A stretch of 41,624 bases of DNA from Microbacterium sp. (GTDB lineage: Bacteria > Actinomycetota > Actinomycetes > Actinomycetales > Microbacteriaceae). The stretch is from contig NZ_JAPSIY010000008.1 in the NCBI RefSeq assembly GCF_031178445.1, forward strand, positions 129,429 to 171,052, written 5' to 3'. The first letter of the stretch is position 1. Every line of letters begins with the position of its first letter. The position numbers and the translations under genes are program-made. Below, in pieces: positions 21,084 to 30,251 of this stretch. The notes beneath the pieces were generated by a model. That model ran no database searches, had not been told where the DNA came from, and saw only the letters and a list, made by a program, of their open reading frames with translations.

Positions 21084-21524
21084 TCAGAGCTGCGCGACCA
21101 GCGCGCGAACCGCCTCGGCGTAGCCGTCGACTCCCCTGCCTATGACTCGCACGGCCGCGACGTCGTGCAGGTAGGAGAAGTGCCGGAACTCCTCGCGGGC
21201 GTACACGTCGGAGATGTGCACCTCGGCGAACGGCAGCGACACTCCTGTGAGGGCATCGCGCAGCACGACGGACGTGTGGGTGAGGCCGCCGGGATTGATG
21301 ACGATCCCCGCGCAGTCCTCGCGCGCCGCGTGGATCGCGTCGATGAGCACACCCTCGTGGTTGCTCTGCTCCGCGCGGATCTCGTAGCCGAGCGTCTCGG
21401 CCGCCCCTGCCGTCACCTTCACGACGTCGGTGAGCGTGGCGGTGCCGTACACCTCGGGCTCCCTGGTGCCGAGCAGATTCAGGTTCGGACCGTTCACGAG
21501 CAGTAGGCGGCGGGAAGCGGTCAC
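21084..21524 (-). CDS. aroQ: 3-dehydroquinate dehydratase, type II
   Basis: The 146-residue enzyme dehydrates 3-dehydroquinate to 3-dehydroshikimate. Active-site residues of the type II family are all present: R21 and Y26 in [13 protein letters not shown]77 in [18 protein letters not shown]103 in [15 protein letters not shown] and R114. The GTG start overlaps the aroB TGA by 4 bases and is preceded by a strong AGGAGG. Longer readings run inside aroB. It is the last gene of the alaS-to-aroQ run. Confidence 0.96.
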   Translation of the reverse strand: MTASRRLLLVNGPNLNLLGTREPEVYGTATLTDVVKVTAGAAETLGYEIRAEQSNHEGVLIDAIHAAREDCAGIVINPGGLTHTSVVLRDALTGVSLPFAEVHISDVYAREEFRHFSYLHDVAAVRVIGRGVDGYAEAVRALVAQL

Positions 21525-22600
21525 GCTCCGACCTCCTGGTACGCGGCGAACAGCAGCGACTCGTCCGGTGCCTGCAACACGGTGGGCTTGGCGATGTCGT
21601 CGAGAAGGATGAAGCGCAGCATCCCACCGCGTGCCTTCTTGTCGCGCTGCATCGTCGCCAGCAGCTGCTGCCACGCGCCTGCCCGATAGGTGATCGGCAG
21701 ACCCAGCGATTCGAGCACGGAGCGGTGACGCTCGGCGCCTGCGTCCGAGAGCCTCCCGGCCAGGCGCGACAGCTCGGCGGCGTACATCATCCCGATCGAG
21801 ATCGCCGCGCCGTGCCGCCACTGGTAGCGCTCCGCGTGCTCGATCGCGTGTCCCAGGGTGTGGCCGTAATTGAGGATCTCGCGCAGCCCAGCCTCGCGGA
21901 AGTCGTCCGAGACGACCTTCGCCTTCATGTCGATGGCGAGCTCGACAGTGCGTCGGAACTCCTCCGTCGTCGTGTCGATCGCACGCTGCGGGTCGGCCTC
22001 GACGATGTCGAGGATCTCGGGCGCCCAGATGAAACCCGCCTTGACGACCTCCGCGTAACCGGCGGTCGCCTCGTTCGCGCTCAGGCTGCCCAGTTCGTCG
22101 AGGTCGCCGATCACCGCCCGCGGCGCCCAGAAGGCGCCGACCATGTTCTTGCCCTCGGCGGTGTTCACACCGGTCTTGCCACCGACGGCCGCGTCGACCA
22201 GCCCGAGCACCGTGGTAGGCACCTGCACCACCTGCACGCCGCGCAGCCAGGTCGCAGCGACGAAGCCGGCGACGTCGGTCACCGACCCGCCGCCGTAGCC
22301 GATCACGGCGTCGGTGCGGGTGAAGTCCGCCTGACCCATGATCTGCCAGCAGAACGCCGCCACTTCGATGCGCTTGCCCGCCTCGGCATCAGGGATCTCG
22401 GCCAGCAGCACCTCGAGCCCGCCGTCCCCCATCAGCCGCTCCCGCAGTTCCGCCGCGCGCATCGCCAGAGTCGGCGGGTGCACCACAAGGACCTTCCGCA
22501 CCGCGGGATCGAGCGCCTCTGCGATGCGGTCGAGGATCCCGCGGCCCACGATGATGTCGTAGGCGCTCTGTCCCGTGACGCTGATGGTCGTCGTGCTCAT
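21521..22600 (-). CDS. aroB: 3-dehydroquinate synthase
   Basis: The 359-residue NAD- and metal-dependent enzyme turns DAHP into 3-dehydroquinate. The NAD-binding stretch is VIGYGGGSVTDVAGFVAATWLRG at about 97-118, followed by VPTTVLGLVDAAVGGKTGVN, and the metal ligands lie in NYGHTLGHAIEH at about 243-254. The ATG overlaps the aroK stop by 4 bases (ATGA) and has GGAGGAAGG upstream. Together with aroE, aroC, aroK and aroQ it covers five of the seven shikimate steps; DAHP synthase and EPSP synthase (aroA) are elsewhere. Confidence 0.97.
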   Translation of the reverse strand: MSTTTISVTGQSAYDIIVGRGILDRIAEALDPAVRKVLVVHPPTLAMRAAELRERLMGDGGLEVLLAEIPDAEAGKRIEVAAFCWQIMGQADFTRTDAVIGYGGGSVTDVAGFVAATWLRGVQVVQVPTTVLGLVDAAVGGKTGVNTAEGKNMVGAFWAPRAVIGDLDELGSLSANEATAGYAEVVKAGFIWAPEILDIVEADPQRAIDTTTEEFRRTVELAIDMKAKVVSDDFREAGLREILNYGHTLGHAIEHAERYQWRHGAAISIGMMYAAELSRLAGRLSDAGAERHRSVLESLGLPITYRAGAWQQLLATMQRDKKARGGMLRFILLDDIAKPTVLQAPDESLLFAAYQEVGA

Positions 22601-23136
22601 GCCCGTTCCTTCCTCCATGCGGCGATCTCCTCCGCCAGCTTGCGCATCGGCCGGCGCGATGTGTCGACCGTCAGGTCCGCGACCTGCTCGTACCAGGCGC
22701 GGCGCTGCTCGAAGATCGTGCGCCACCGCTCCACCGGGTCCTCCTCGCCTGCGAGCAGGGGCCGCCCGGCACCGCGGATGCGGTTCGCGACGGCTTCCGC
22801 GCTCACGGTGAGGTACGCCACCGGATGCTCCGCCAGCAGCGCTCTGGTGGACGGATCGGTCACCGCTCCCCCGCCCAGCGACACCACGCCGCCTTCCGCG
22901 ACGGCCGCGGCGACGGCTGTGCGCTCCAGTTCACGGAAGTGCGCCTCTCCGTGGGCTGCGAAGATCTCGGGGATCGGGCCGTGCTCGGCGGCGATGCGCT
23001 TGTCTGTGTCGACGAAGGTCACGCCCAGCAGCCGCGCGACCTTGCGTCCCACACTGGTCTTGCCCGCCGCCATCGGCCCCACGAGCACGAGTGTCAGCGG
23101 CCGGTCCGTTGCAGCGGGATCAGGAGAGCTCATCAT
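22597..23136 (-). CDS. aroK: shikimate kinase
   Basis: The 179-residue kinase phosphorylates shikimate at the 3-hydroxyl. P-loop [11 protein letters not shown] is at residues 20-30, the shikimate-binding FVDTDKRI at 41-48 (D43, D45), HFRELER contributes the conserved arginine, and SLGGGAV forms the glycine-rich site. The gene has two adjacent ATG codons (23136 and 23133); both lie inside the end of aroC, and the ribosome site GGAGG does not decide clearly between them. The overlap with aroC is 14-17 bases. Confidence 0.95.
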   Translation of the reverse strand: MMSSPDPAATDRPLTLVLVGPMAAGKTSVGRKVARLLGVTFVDTDKRIAAEHGPIPEIFAAHGEAHFRELERTAVAAAVAEGGVVSLGGGAVTDPSTRALLAEHPVAYLTVSAEAVANRIRGAGRPLLAGEEDPVERWRTIFEQRRAWYEQVADLTVDTSRRPMRKLAEEIAAWRKERA

Positions 23137-24349
23137 GGGCGAGCAGCGCCGCCTCCGAGGCGGGCGCCGTGCGCAGCGCCTCGGGGATCGCCTCGAGGTA
23201 CGCGTCGAGATTGCGTCGCGTCTCGCGGATGCTGTCGCCGCCGAACTTCTCGAGAATCGAGTTCGCCAGTTCGATCGCGACCATGGCTTCGGCTACGACG
23301 CCGGCGGCCGGAACCGCGCACACGTCGGAGCGCTGGTGGTGGGCGGTGGCCGCCTCGCCGGAGGCGACGTCGATCGTGCGCAGAGCGTGCGGCACGGTTG
23401 CGATGGGCTTCATGCCGGCGCGCACGCGCAGCACGGTTCCGGTCGTCATGCCGCCTTCGGTGCCGCCGGCGCGATCGGATGCACGTGTGATGCCGTCTGC
23501 CGCCACGAAGAGCTCGTCGTGGGCGGCTGAGCCCCGGCGGCGGGTGGTGGCGAACCCGTCGCCGACCTCCACGCCCTTGATCGCCTGGATGCTCATGAGC
23601 GCCTGCGCGAGGCGCCCGTCGAGGCGTCGATCCCAGTGCACGTGCGAGCCGACGCCGGGCGGAAGCCCGTAGGCGAGCACTTCCACGATCCCGCCGAGGG
23701 TGTCGCCGTCCTTGCGGGCGGCATCCACCTCGGCCACCATCAGCGCTGAGGTCGCCGCGTCGAAGCAGCGCAGCGGGTCGGCGTCCAGCGCCTCGACGTC
23801 GTCGGGGCCGGGAAGAGGCGATCCGTCCGGGACCTGCACTGGACCGATCGAGAGGGTGTGGCTGACGAGGCGGATGCCGAGTTCGGAGAGGAACGCGCGC
23901 GCGACGGCGCCGAGCGCCACCCGCGCGGCGGTCTCACGCGCGCTGGCCCGCTCGAGAATCGGCCGTGCCTCGTCGAAGTCGTACTTCTGCATGCCCACGA
24001 GATCGGCGTGACCGGGCCGCGGTCGTGTGAGGGGGGCACCGCGGCCACGGGACTTCTCGGTCAGCTCGGTGGGCGCAGGGCTCATCACCTCGGTCCACTT
24101 CGGCCACTCCGTGTTGCCGACGCGCAGCGCGATGGGGCTGCCCAGGCTCTTGCCGTGGCGCACGCCCGCAGAGATGGTGAGCTCGTCCTGCTCGAACTTC
24201 ATCCGCGAACCGCGACCGTAGCCCAGTTTGCGACGCTGCAGGTCGGCCTGGATGGCTTCGGCGGTGACGGTGACGCCGGAGGGCAGGCCCTCCATGACGG
24301 CGATGAGTTCGGGGCCGTGCGATTCGCCGGCCGTGAGCACGCGGAGCAT
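23120..24349 (-). CDS. aroC: chorismate synthase
   Basis: The 409-residue FMN-dependent enzyme converts EPSP to chorismate, the branch point to aromatic amino acids and folate. It begins [15 protein letters not shown] with the conserved H11, and has [20 protein letters not shown] at 43-62 and [11 protein letters not shown] at 107-117. The start was placed at the ATG beginning the conserved domain, 4 bases after the aroE TAG and preceded by GGGAG; an 18-residue upstream extension overlaps aroE and has no conservation. Confidence 0.97.
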   Translation of the reverse strand: MLRVLTAGESHGPELIAVMEGLPSGVTVTAEAIQADLQRRKLGYGRGSRMKFEQDELTISAGVRHGKSLGSPIALRVGNTEWPKWTEVMSPAPTELTEKSRGRGAPLTRPRPGHADLVGMQKYDFDEARPILERASARETAARVALGAVARAFLSELGIRLVSHTLSIGPVQVPDGSPLPGPDDVEALDADPLRCFDAATSALMVAEVDAARKDGDTLGGIVEVLAYGLPPGVGSHVHWDRRLDGRLAQALMSIQAIKGVEVGDGFATTRRRGSAAHDELFVAADGITRASDRAGGTEGGMTTGTVLRVRAGMKPIATVPHALRTIDVASGEAATAHHQRSDVCAVPAAGVVAEAMVAIELANSILEKFGGDSIRETRRNLDAYLEAIPEALRTAPASEAALLAHDELS

Positions 24350-24353
24350 TGCT

Positions 24354-25178
24354 CTAGTCTCCCACGGCGGCCGACCGCATGACGGACACGATGACGTCCT
24401 CATCGGGAAGCGGCTCGCTCTGCGTGCCGCGCAGGAAGATCCTGATCTGGCGGACGGCCTGGTGCAGCAGCATCTCGAAGCCGGAGATCACGTGCCCGGC
24501 GTCCCAGGCGGCCGCGAGGGCGGACGGCCACGGCGAGTAGGCCGCCTCGAAGAGCACTCCGCCCGATGTCGTCAGCGGTGCGGCGACCGGTGCGTCGAGC
24601 ACCGTTCCGCTGGGCAGCGTCGCTACCGTGGCGTCGACGTCCCCGGCGGGATCGCCGAACGGCAGCACCCGGAACTCGACGCCGAGCTCCTCGGCGATCC
24701 TTCCCAGTCGCGCCGCCGCCTCGGGACGCCGCGCGCGTACCTCCACCCGTTTCGCGCCCAGATCGCGCACGGCGACGAGTGCCGACGCCGCCGTGGCGCC
24801 GGCGCCGAGGATGCGGACGCTCGTCAATCCGGACACCCCTGCGGATGCGAACGCGTCGCCGATTCCGCCGACGTCGGTGTTGAAGCCGCGTCGCGTCTCG
24901 CCGAGCAGGAGCGTGTTGACGGCGCCGGTGAGGCGAGCGTGCGGGTCGAGCGTTTCGGCGGCCGCGTGAGCGACCTCCTTGAGCGGCATGGTCAGCGACA
25001 GGCCCCGCCACGTGTCGTCCAGGGAGGCGAGTGCTGCGCCGAACCCGGCAGTGTCGACTCGCCTGCGGTCGTATCGCCAGTCGAGGCCGAGCTGTCGGTA
25101 TGCCGCCGAGTGCAGGGCGGGCGACCGGCTGTGCCCGATCGGATCGCCCCACACCGCCAGCCGAGTGCCGGCGCTCAT
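24354..25178 (-). CDS. aroE: shikimate dehydrogenase
   Basis: The 274-residue NADP-type enzyme reduces 3-dehydroshikimate to shikimate. The substrate site is visible in [17 protein letters not shown] (11-27), LSLTMPLK with K67, GAVNTL with N88 and GFNTDV with D102. The nucleotide-binding loop reads GAGATAAS at 125-132, slightly different from the common GAGGAA. The ATG is 1 base after the mltG stop. The sequence is of the divergent actinobacterial AroE type, but the catalytic lysine and aspartate are present. Confidence 0.93.
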   Translation of the reverse strand: MSAGTRLAVWGDPIGHSRSPALHSAAYRQLGLDWRYDRRRVDTAGFGAALASLDDTWRGLSLTMPLKEVAHAAAETLDPHARLTGAVNTLLLGETRRGFNTDVGGIGDAFASAGVSGLTSVRILGAGATAASALVAVRDLGAKRVEVRARRPEAAARLGRIAEELGVEFRVLPFGDPAGDVDATVATLPSGTVLDAPVAAPLTTSGGVLFEAAYSPWPSALAAAWDAGHVISGFEMLLHQAVRQIRIFLRGTQSEPLPDEDVIVSVMRSAAVGD

Positions 25179-25179
25179 G

Positions 25180-26733
25180 TCAGCAGCCCTTGTAATCGGG
25201 GTTGGAGCGGCACCAGGCGCGCATCTTCTCGATGCCCTGCTGGTGCTGGGCGTAGGTCTCGGAGAACTGCGTCTCACCGGTGCTGAAGTCGATCGTCACG
25301 AAGTACAGCCACGGACCGTCGGCGGGATGCATCGCCGCATCGATCGCCGCATCGCTCGAGTTGGCGATCGGCGTCTTGGGAAGCCCGGTGATGTAGTACG
25401 TGTTCCACTCGTTGGGATCGTTCTGCGCTTCGCTGGAGGTGCTCGCCTTGCCCGCGTGTAGCTCGCCGTACCCGTACTGGGCCGTGGAGTCCATCTGCAG
25501 CTTCATGCCCTCATCGATCCGGTTCTGGATCACCCGGGACACCTTTGCGAAATCCGGGGTCCGCGCTTCGCGCTCGATGATCGACGCGATGGTCAGAACG
25601 CGCTGCGCGTCGGCATCCGGCACCCCCGCATCCTCAAGCGACTGCCGCGTGCGCTCGACCATCCGGGCGATGATGTCCTTCGCGCTGGACCCGGGGTCGA
25701 AGGTGTACACCGCGGGGAACAGCCACCCGTCCAGCCGCTCCGCCTGCACGCCGTACGCTGACGGGTCCTTCACCGCCGCCTGCAGCTCCTCGAGCGGCAC
25801 TCCGACACCGTCGACGATGCGGGGCAGCGCGGATTCGACGGTACTCCCCTCCGGGATGCGCACGGTGTTCTCCATGCGGTTCGCCGGGTCCTCCAGCGCC
25901 TTCAGTGCCGCCGCGGCCGTCATCTTCTTCTGCAGCTTGTACACCCCGGGATAGAACGTGACCGAGGGGTTCTCCTCGATCAGGTAGTCGTAGAACACCC
26001 GATCCGTCTTGGTCACGCCGGCCTCGAAGAGCGCGGTGGAGACCGGGGAGCCCGTGTCGCCGGACTTGATGGTGACGAGCGCCTCACCTGAGGCCTGACC
26101 CGGCTCGTAGTCCTTGGGCTCACCCCAGCCCATGATCTCGTTGATCCTGTCGCCGTAGGTGTTCATGGCCCAGACGCCGCCGGCCGCGATCCCGCCGAGA
26201 ATGGCCAGGATCACGATCAGGCCGATCAGGCACCCGCGGCCTCGTCTCTTCTTCGGCACGTGACGATGCTGCTCGGGCGCGAACAGAGCGTCGATGGAGT
26301 GCGGGTCGTCCTCGACCGCGAGTCGACCTTCAGCTCTCTCCGGCGCGCCGGCTTCCGTCATACGGCCCGACTGCTGCGAGGAGGCGGCGGCCCCGGACGC
26401 GACCGGAGTGACCGCCCAGATTTCCTGCGCCTGATGGCCCGAGGCGCTGGCGGGCTCGGGACGGGCGGCACTGCTCGCGCTGTCGGGACTCGCCGCATCG
26501 GAACTCGCCGTATCGGGGCTCGCCGCGGGTGTCGCAGCATCCGGCCCGCTGCCGACCGGCTCCGCGGATGCGGGCCCCCCGGCATTCTGCTGAGCCTCCC
26601 GCCTCGCCCGCCGTGACCCGGGGGCCGGCTGATGGCGGCCGTCGCGGGCAGGCAGCGGCGAGGAAGCCGTCGGCAGGTTGGAGAACAGGTCGCCCAACTC
26701 CTGCCGCTTCGGGGAGTCGTCCGGGTCAGACAT
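25180..26733 (-). CDS. mltG: endolytic murein transglycosylase MltG (YceG family)
   Basis: The 517-residue membrane protein cleaves nascent glycan strands and sets their length. A long cytoplasmic N-terminus (1-160) is rich in Ala, Ser, Pro and Asp and probably disordered; then KKRRGRG and one membrane helix (about 168-190, CLIGLIVILAILGGIAAGGVWAM). The extracellular YceG domain holds the catalytic glutamate E387 in IASIIEREARTPDFAKVSRVIQNRI, and KLQMDSTAQYGYGE. The N-terminus is far longer than in E. coli MltG, as is common in actinobacteria. The ATG at 26733 overlaps the ruvX stop by 8 bases. The order alaS-ruvX-mltG-aroE is conserved in the phylum. Confidence 0.94.
   Translation of the reverse strand: MSDPDDSPKRQELGDLFSNLPTASSPLPARDGRHQPAPGSRRARREAQQNAGGPASAEPVGSGPDAATPAASPDTASSDAASPDSASSAARPEPASASGHQAQEIWAVTPVASGAAASSQQSGRMTEAGAPERAEGRLAVEDDPHSIDALFAPEQHRHVPKKRRGRGCLIGLIVILAILGGIAAGGVWAMNTYGDRINEIMGWGEPKDYEPGQASGEALVTIKSGDTGSPVSTALFEAGVTKTDRVFYDYLIEENPSVTFYPGVYKLQKKMTAAAALKALEDPANRMENTVRIPEGSTVESALPRIVDGVGVPLEELQAAVKDPSAYGVQAERLDGWLFPAVYTFDPGSSAKDIIARMVERTRQSLEDAGVPDADAQRVLTIASIIEREARTPDFAKVSRVIQNRIDEGMKLQMDSTAQYGYGELHAGKASTSSEAQNDPNEWNTYYITGLPKTPIANSSDAAIDAAMHPADGPWLYFVTIDFSTGETQFSETYAQHQQGIEKMRAWCRSNPDYKGC
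26483..26527. repeat. Three imperfect 15-bp tandem repeats inside mltG
   Basis: Three consecutive 15-base units (26483-26497, 26498-26512, 26513-26527) differ at two or three positions each. They encode the repeating pentapeptides AASPD, TASSD, AASPD in the disordered cytoplasmic tail. The unit is a multiple of three, so copy-number change would alter tail length without a frameshift. Confidence 0.75.
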
Positions 26734-27208
26734 CGGCAGTGGGCTCCTCATCGAGGTCGATCAACGCGCCGGCGGGTGTCCCGGTGCTCTTCTCGGTGTC
26801 GACAGCGTGCTGCAGCAGCACCACGGCGGCCACCTGGTCGACAATGCTACGAGACTTCTTCTGGGATCTGCCCGAGGAACGCAGCGCCGCATGCGCGCTC
26901 ACCGTGCTCAGCCTCTCGTCGACGAGTCGCACGTCGATGCCGGTTCGGACGCCGAGTGCGACGGCGAAATCCCGGGCGTCCGCCGTCGAGGGCGTCTCAT
27001 CGCCGCGCAGGTTCACGGGGAGGCCGACCACGAACTCGATCGGCTCCCACTCAGCCGCGAGCTCCGCGATCCGATCCACGGAGGCCTCAGAGCGGGGCAC
27101 CGTCTCCACGGGCACGGCCAGCATCCCGTCCGGGTCGCAGCGCGCCACGCCGACACGCGCCTTGCCGACGTCGATGCCAAGGCGGATGCCGCGACGGAAC
27201 CCGGTCAC
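26726..27208 (-). CDS. ruvX: Holliday junction resolvase-like / pre-16S rRNA nuclease RuvX (YqgF)
   Basis: The 160-residue protein has the RNase H-like YqgF fold: RLGIDVGKARVGVA with D13, FVVGLPVNLRGDE, VRLVDERLSTVSA with the conserved glutamate, and RSIVDQVAAVVLLQ with the final aspartate. YqgF trims the 5' end of 16S rRNA in E. coli; a Holliday junction role has also been proposed. The start is GTG, overlapping the alaS TGA by 4 bases (GTGA). The much longer reading upstream in this frame runs through alaS and is not real. Confidence 0.94.
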   Translation of the reverse strand: MTGFRRGIRLGIDVGKARVGVARCDPDGMLAVPVETVPRSEASVDRIAELAAEWEPIEFVVGLPVNLRGDETPSTADARDFAVALGVRTGIDVRLVDERLSTVSAHAALRSSGRSQKKSRSIVDQVAAVVLLQHAVDTEKSTGTPAGALIDLDEEPTADV

Positions 27209-29865
27209 GCCGCCGAGAGCTCCGACACGACGGCGGCGAGTGCGGCATCCAGCGCCGACGCGTCGGTGCCGCCGCCCTGTGCGACGTCGTCCTTGCCCCC
27301 GCCGCCTCCTCCGAGCACCCCGGCTGCGACACGCACGAGCGCCCCGGCCTTGGCTCCAGCAGCTCGCGCCGCTTCGTTGGTGGCGACGACGACGACAGGG
27401 CGACCACCGGCGACACCGCCGAACGCCACCACGGCTGCATCCGATCCCAGGCGTTCGCGCACACTCAGGGCGAGGGTGCGCACGTCGTCGGCCGAGCCGA
27501 TCTCGCCGAGCGAGGACGCCGCCACCCGGTATGAGCCCACGGTCTGTGCGGACTCGGCCAGCGCGGGCACGCGGCCCTCGCGCTCCTTGGCCTCGAACTG
27601 AGAGATCCTCTTCTCGGCCGCCTTCAGGCTGGCCTGCAGCTCCTCGATGCGGGCGGAGAGCTGATCGCGAGGCGTCTTGAGCGCGGCGGTCAGCTGAGAG
27701 ACCACGGTACGCTCGGCGGCGAGCTCCCGGAAGGCGTCCTGGCCGACGAGAGCCTCGATGCGCCGGTTCGACGCACCGACCGACGACTCGCCGACGACAC
27801 TGACCAGGCCGATCTCCGAGCTTGACGACACGTGGGTGCCGGCGCACAGCTCACGCGACCAGGGGCCGCCGATGTCGACCATGCGCACCACGTCGCCGTA
27901 CTTCTCGCCGAACAGCGCCATGGCGCCGGCTTCCTTCGCCTCGTCGAGCGAGACGATGCGGGTGGTGACCTCCAGCGCGTCGTGCACTGCGCGGTTGGTG
28001 ATGTCCTCGATCTCCGAGCGCGTGTCAGCCGAGAGCGGCTGTGACCAGGAGAAGTCGAAGCGCATGTAGCCGGCGCGGTTCAGCGACCCGGCCTGTGTGG
28101 CGCTCGGACCGAGAGTGTCGCGCAGCGCCGCGTGCACCAGGTGGGTGGCGGAATGCGCCTGACGTGCGGCACGGCGGTTCGCGGCATCCACCACAGTGGT
28201 GGCGCGATCGTCCAGCGCGACGCTGCCCGAGGATACGAGCACCGTGTGGCTGATCAGGCCGGGCACCGGCCGCTGCACGTCGAGCACATCCAGCTCGAAG
28301 CCGGTGCCGATGATGCTGCCCTTGTCGGCGACCTGACCGCCCGATTCCGCGTACAGGGTTGTCTCAGCGAGGACGACCTCGGCGACCTGGCCCTCGGAGG
28401 CGGTCTGAGCCGGAGCGCCGTCGACGATCAGGCCCAGCACGCGGGACTCGGTCTGCAGATCGGTGTAACCGGCGAAACCGGTCTCGCCGAGAGCTCGGAA
28501 CTGCCGGTACACCGACACGTCCGCGAGCTGGCGCTTGCGGTTGCGGGCGTCGGCCTTCGCGCGATCGCGCTGCTCCTGCATGAGGGAGTCGAACGCTGCT
28601 CGGTCGACGTCGAGCCCTGCCTCCTCTGCGACCTCCAGGGTGAGGTCGATCGGGAACCCGTACGTGTCGTGCAGCAGGAAGGCCTCGGAGCCGCTCAGCG
28701 TGGAGCCGCCGCTCTTCTTCGTCTCGCCGAGTGCGAGATCGAGGATCGTCGAGCCCTGCACCAGCGTGCGGCGGAAGGTCTCCTCCTCGGCGAACGCGGC
28801 CGACGAAAGAGTCGCCCAATCGCTCTCGAGCTCGGGGTAGGCCGACTTCATCGCATCACGGGAGGTGGCGAAAAGCTCGGGGAACACGGGCTCGTCGACG
28901 CCCAGCAGGCGCATCGCGCGCACGGTGCGGCGCATGAGCCGGCGCAGGATGTAGCCGCGACCCTCGTTGGAGGGCCGCACGCCGTCGGAGAGAAGCATCA
29001 GCGAGGAGCGCACGTGGTCGGCGATCACGCGGAAGCGCACGTCGTCCTCGTGAACGGCGCCGTAGCGGCGACCGGACAGCTCCACCGCGCGGTCGAGCAC
29101 GGGGCGAACCTGATCGGTCTCGTACATGTTCTCGACGCCCTGCTTGAGGAAGGCGACGCGTTCGAGGCCCATGCCGGTGTCGATGTTCTTCTGCGGCAGC
29201 TCGCCGACGATGTCGAACTCCGTCTTGCCCCGGATGTTCTCGATGAAGTCCTGCATGAACACGAGGTTCCAGATCTCCAGGAACCGACTGTCGTCGGCTG
29301 CCGGTCCGCCGTCCTTGCCGTAGGCGGGACCGCGGTCGAAGAAGATCTCGGAGTCTGGCCCACCCGGGCCGGGCTGACCGGTGTTCCAGTAGTTGTCGGC
29401 GCGCCCCAGACGCTGGATGCGCTCGGGCTTGAGGCCGATGATGTCACGCCAGATCGCCTCGGCCTCATCGTCGGTCTCGTACACCGTGACCCAGAGGTCC
29501 TTCTCGTCGAACCCGAGTCCGCCGTCGGCCTCGGACGAGGTGAGCAGCTCCCAGGCGTAGCGGATCGCGCCTTCCTTGAAGTAGTCGCCGAACGACCAGT
29601 TGCCGAGCATCTGGAAGAAGGTGCCGTGGCGGGCGGTGCGTCCGACCTCTTCGATGTCGTTGGTGCGGATGCACTTCTGCAGGTCGGCGATGCGGGGATG
29701 CGGCGCGGGGACCACCCCGGTCAGGTACGGGATCATCGGCACCATGCCGGCCACCGTGAACAGCAGCGACGGGTCGTCGCTGACGAGCGACGCCGAAGGG
29801 ACGATGAGGTGGTCGTTCTTCTCGAAGTAGTCGAGATAGCGCTGCGCGATCTCCGCAGTTCTCAT
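27205..29865 (-). CDS. alaS: alanyl-tRNA synthetase
   Basis: The 886-residue class II synthetase charges tRNA-Ala. Aminoacylation motifs are SLLFTVAGMVPMIPYLTG (motif 1 region), GTFFQMLGNWSFGDYFKEGA (motif 2) and GMGLERVAFL (motif 3). The editing domain has H571 and H575 in AHSATHLVH plus C674 and H678 in CAGTHVSS, the four zinc ligands. The C-terminal DHHA1 domain carries the glycine-rich GVLGGGGGGKDDVAQGGG. The ATG at 29865 begins MRTAEIAQRYLDYFE, the family N-terminus; upstream in-frame codons are noncoding. Ribosome site is weak. ruvX follows by translational overlap. Confidence 0.97.
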   Translation of the reverse strand: MRTAEIAQRYLDYFEKNDHLIVPSASLVSDDPSLLFTVAGMVPMIPYLTGVVPAPHPRIADLQKCIRTNDIEEVGRTARHGTFFQMLGNWSFGDYFKEGAIRYAWELLTSSEADGGLGFDEKDLWVTVYETDDEAEAIWRDIIGLKPERIQRLGRADNYWNTGQPGPGGPDSEIFFDRGPAYGKDGGPAADDSRFLEIWNLVFMQDFIENIRGKTEFDIVGELPQKNIDTGMGLERVAFLKQGVENMYETDQVRPVLDRAVELSGRRYGAVHEDDVRFRVIADHVRSSLMLLSDGVRPSNEGRGYILRRLMRRTVRAMRLLGVDEPVFPELFATSRDAMKSAYPELESDWATLSSAAFAEEETFRRTLVQGSTILDLALGETKKSGGSTLSGSEAFLLHDTYGFPIDLTLEVAEEAGLDVDRAAFDSLMQEQRDRAKADARNRKRQLADVSVYRQFRALGETGFAGYTDLQTESRVLGLIVDGAPAQTASEGQVAEVVLAETTLYAESGGQVADKGSIIGTGFELDVLDVQRPVPGLISHTVLVSSGSVALDDRATTVVDAANRRAARQAHSATHLVHAALRDTLGPSATQAGSLNRAGYMRFDFSWSQPLSADTRSEIEDITNRAVHDALEVTTRIVSLDEAKEAGAMALFGEKYGDVVRMVDIGGPWSRELCAGTHVSSSSEIGLVSVVGESSVGASNRRIEALVGQDAFRELAAERTVVSQLTAALKTPRDQLSARIEELQASLKAAEKRISQFEAKEREGRVPALAESAQTVGSYRVAASSLGEIGSADDVRTLALSVRERLGSDAAVVAFGGVAGGRPVVVVATNEAARAAGAKAGALVRVAAGVLGGGGGGKDDVAQGGGTDASALDAALAAVVSELSAA

Positions 29866-29894
29866 AGTGCTCGTAGGTGTCCTTGCGTAAGCGG

Positions 29895-29916
29895 CCGCCC
29901 GCGGATGCGCGGGCGG
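29895..29916 (-). terminator. Perfect 9-bp hairpin between the small membrane gene and alaS
   Basis: Arms 29895-29903 and 29908-29916 are fully complementary (CCGCCCGCG type) around a 4-base loop. It sits 17 bases past the end of the small gene and about 30 bases before alaS. It can be a terminator or a leader hairpin of alaS; no U-tract follows. Confidence 0.45.
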
Positions 29917-29933
29917 TGAGGTGAGGGCTTGGG

Positions 29934-30122
29934 TCAGTCGTCTGCGGACTCGGAGAGACGCGCTTCCTGCTGCCTGTACGCGTCGCCGAGGATGGAGGTG
30001 AACTCCGAGATGCGCGCATCGACGTCGGCGAGGAGCTCCTGACCGCGCGGGTCCTTGTTCATGAAGTGCGCGGCGACGAACCCGCCGATCACACCGATCA
30101 GGAACCACAGCATGTTCTTCAT
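29934..30122 (-). CDS. small membrane-anchored protein (62 aa)
   Basis: The protein starts MKNMLWFLIGVIGGFVAAHFMNKD, one N-terminal membrane helix with a glycine pair, followed by a charged, probably helical segment (GQELLADVDARISEFTSILGDAYRQQEARL). This is the layout of YtxH-like stress/membrane proteins, but similarity is only general. It lies between rpsD and alaS, where actinobacteria commonly carry one or two small membrane proteins (a DUF948 protein and a YtxH-like one); only one is present here. Function unknown. The ATG is the first start in frame and has an AGG 11 bases upstream. Confidence 0.75.
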   Translation of the reverse strand: MKNMLWFLIGVIGGFVAAHFMNKDPRGQELLADVDARISEFTSILGDAYRQQEARLSESADD

Positions 30123-30190
30123 GTCGTCAACCTCGTCTTCCCGCGGGGCGCGGTCTCTCCATCGTATGCGGAATCGTGCCGAGACGACGA

Positions 30191-30217
30191 GAGGCGCCGG
30201 GTGTTCCCCGACGCCTC
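30191..30217 (-). terminator. Distal hairpin after rpsD
   Basis: An 11-base arm (30191-30201) pairs with 30207-30217 with one mismatch and a 5-base loop. It is the second of two adjacent hairpins downstream of rpsD. No U-tract follows. Confidence 0.5.
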
Positions 30218-30220
30218 CCG

Positions 30221-30242
30221 CCTGGGCTCTTGCGAGCCCGGG
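30221..30242 (-). terminator. Proximal hairpin after rpsD
   Basis: Arms 30221-30229 and 30234-30242 pair over 9 bases with one G-U, loop of 4, beginning 9 bases past the rpsD stop. With the next hairpin it forms a tandem terminator, which would fit a highly expressed ribosomal protein gene. Confidence 0.55.
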
Positions 30243-30251
30243 ATGCTGATA

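Noticed and set aside
21725..23530. Plus-strand open frame of 601 codons opposite aroB-aroK-aroC
   Set aside because: It crosses three complete, overlapping minus-strand genes and has no domain signature.
28132..29919. Plus-strand open frame of 595 codons opposite alaS
   Set aside because: Antisense of a complete alaS whose catalytic and editing motifs are all on the minus strand.
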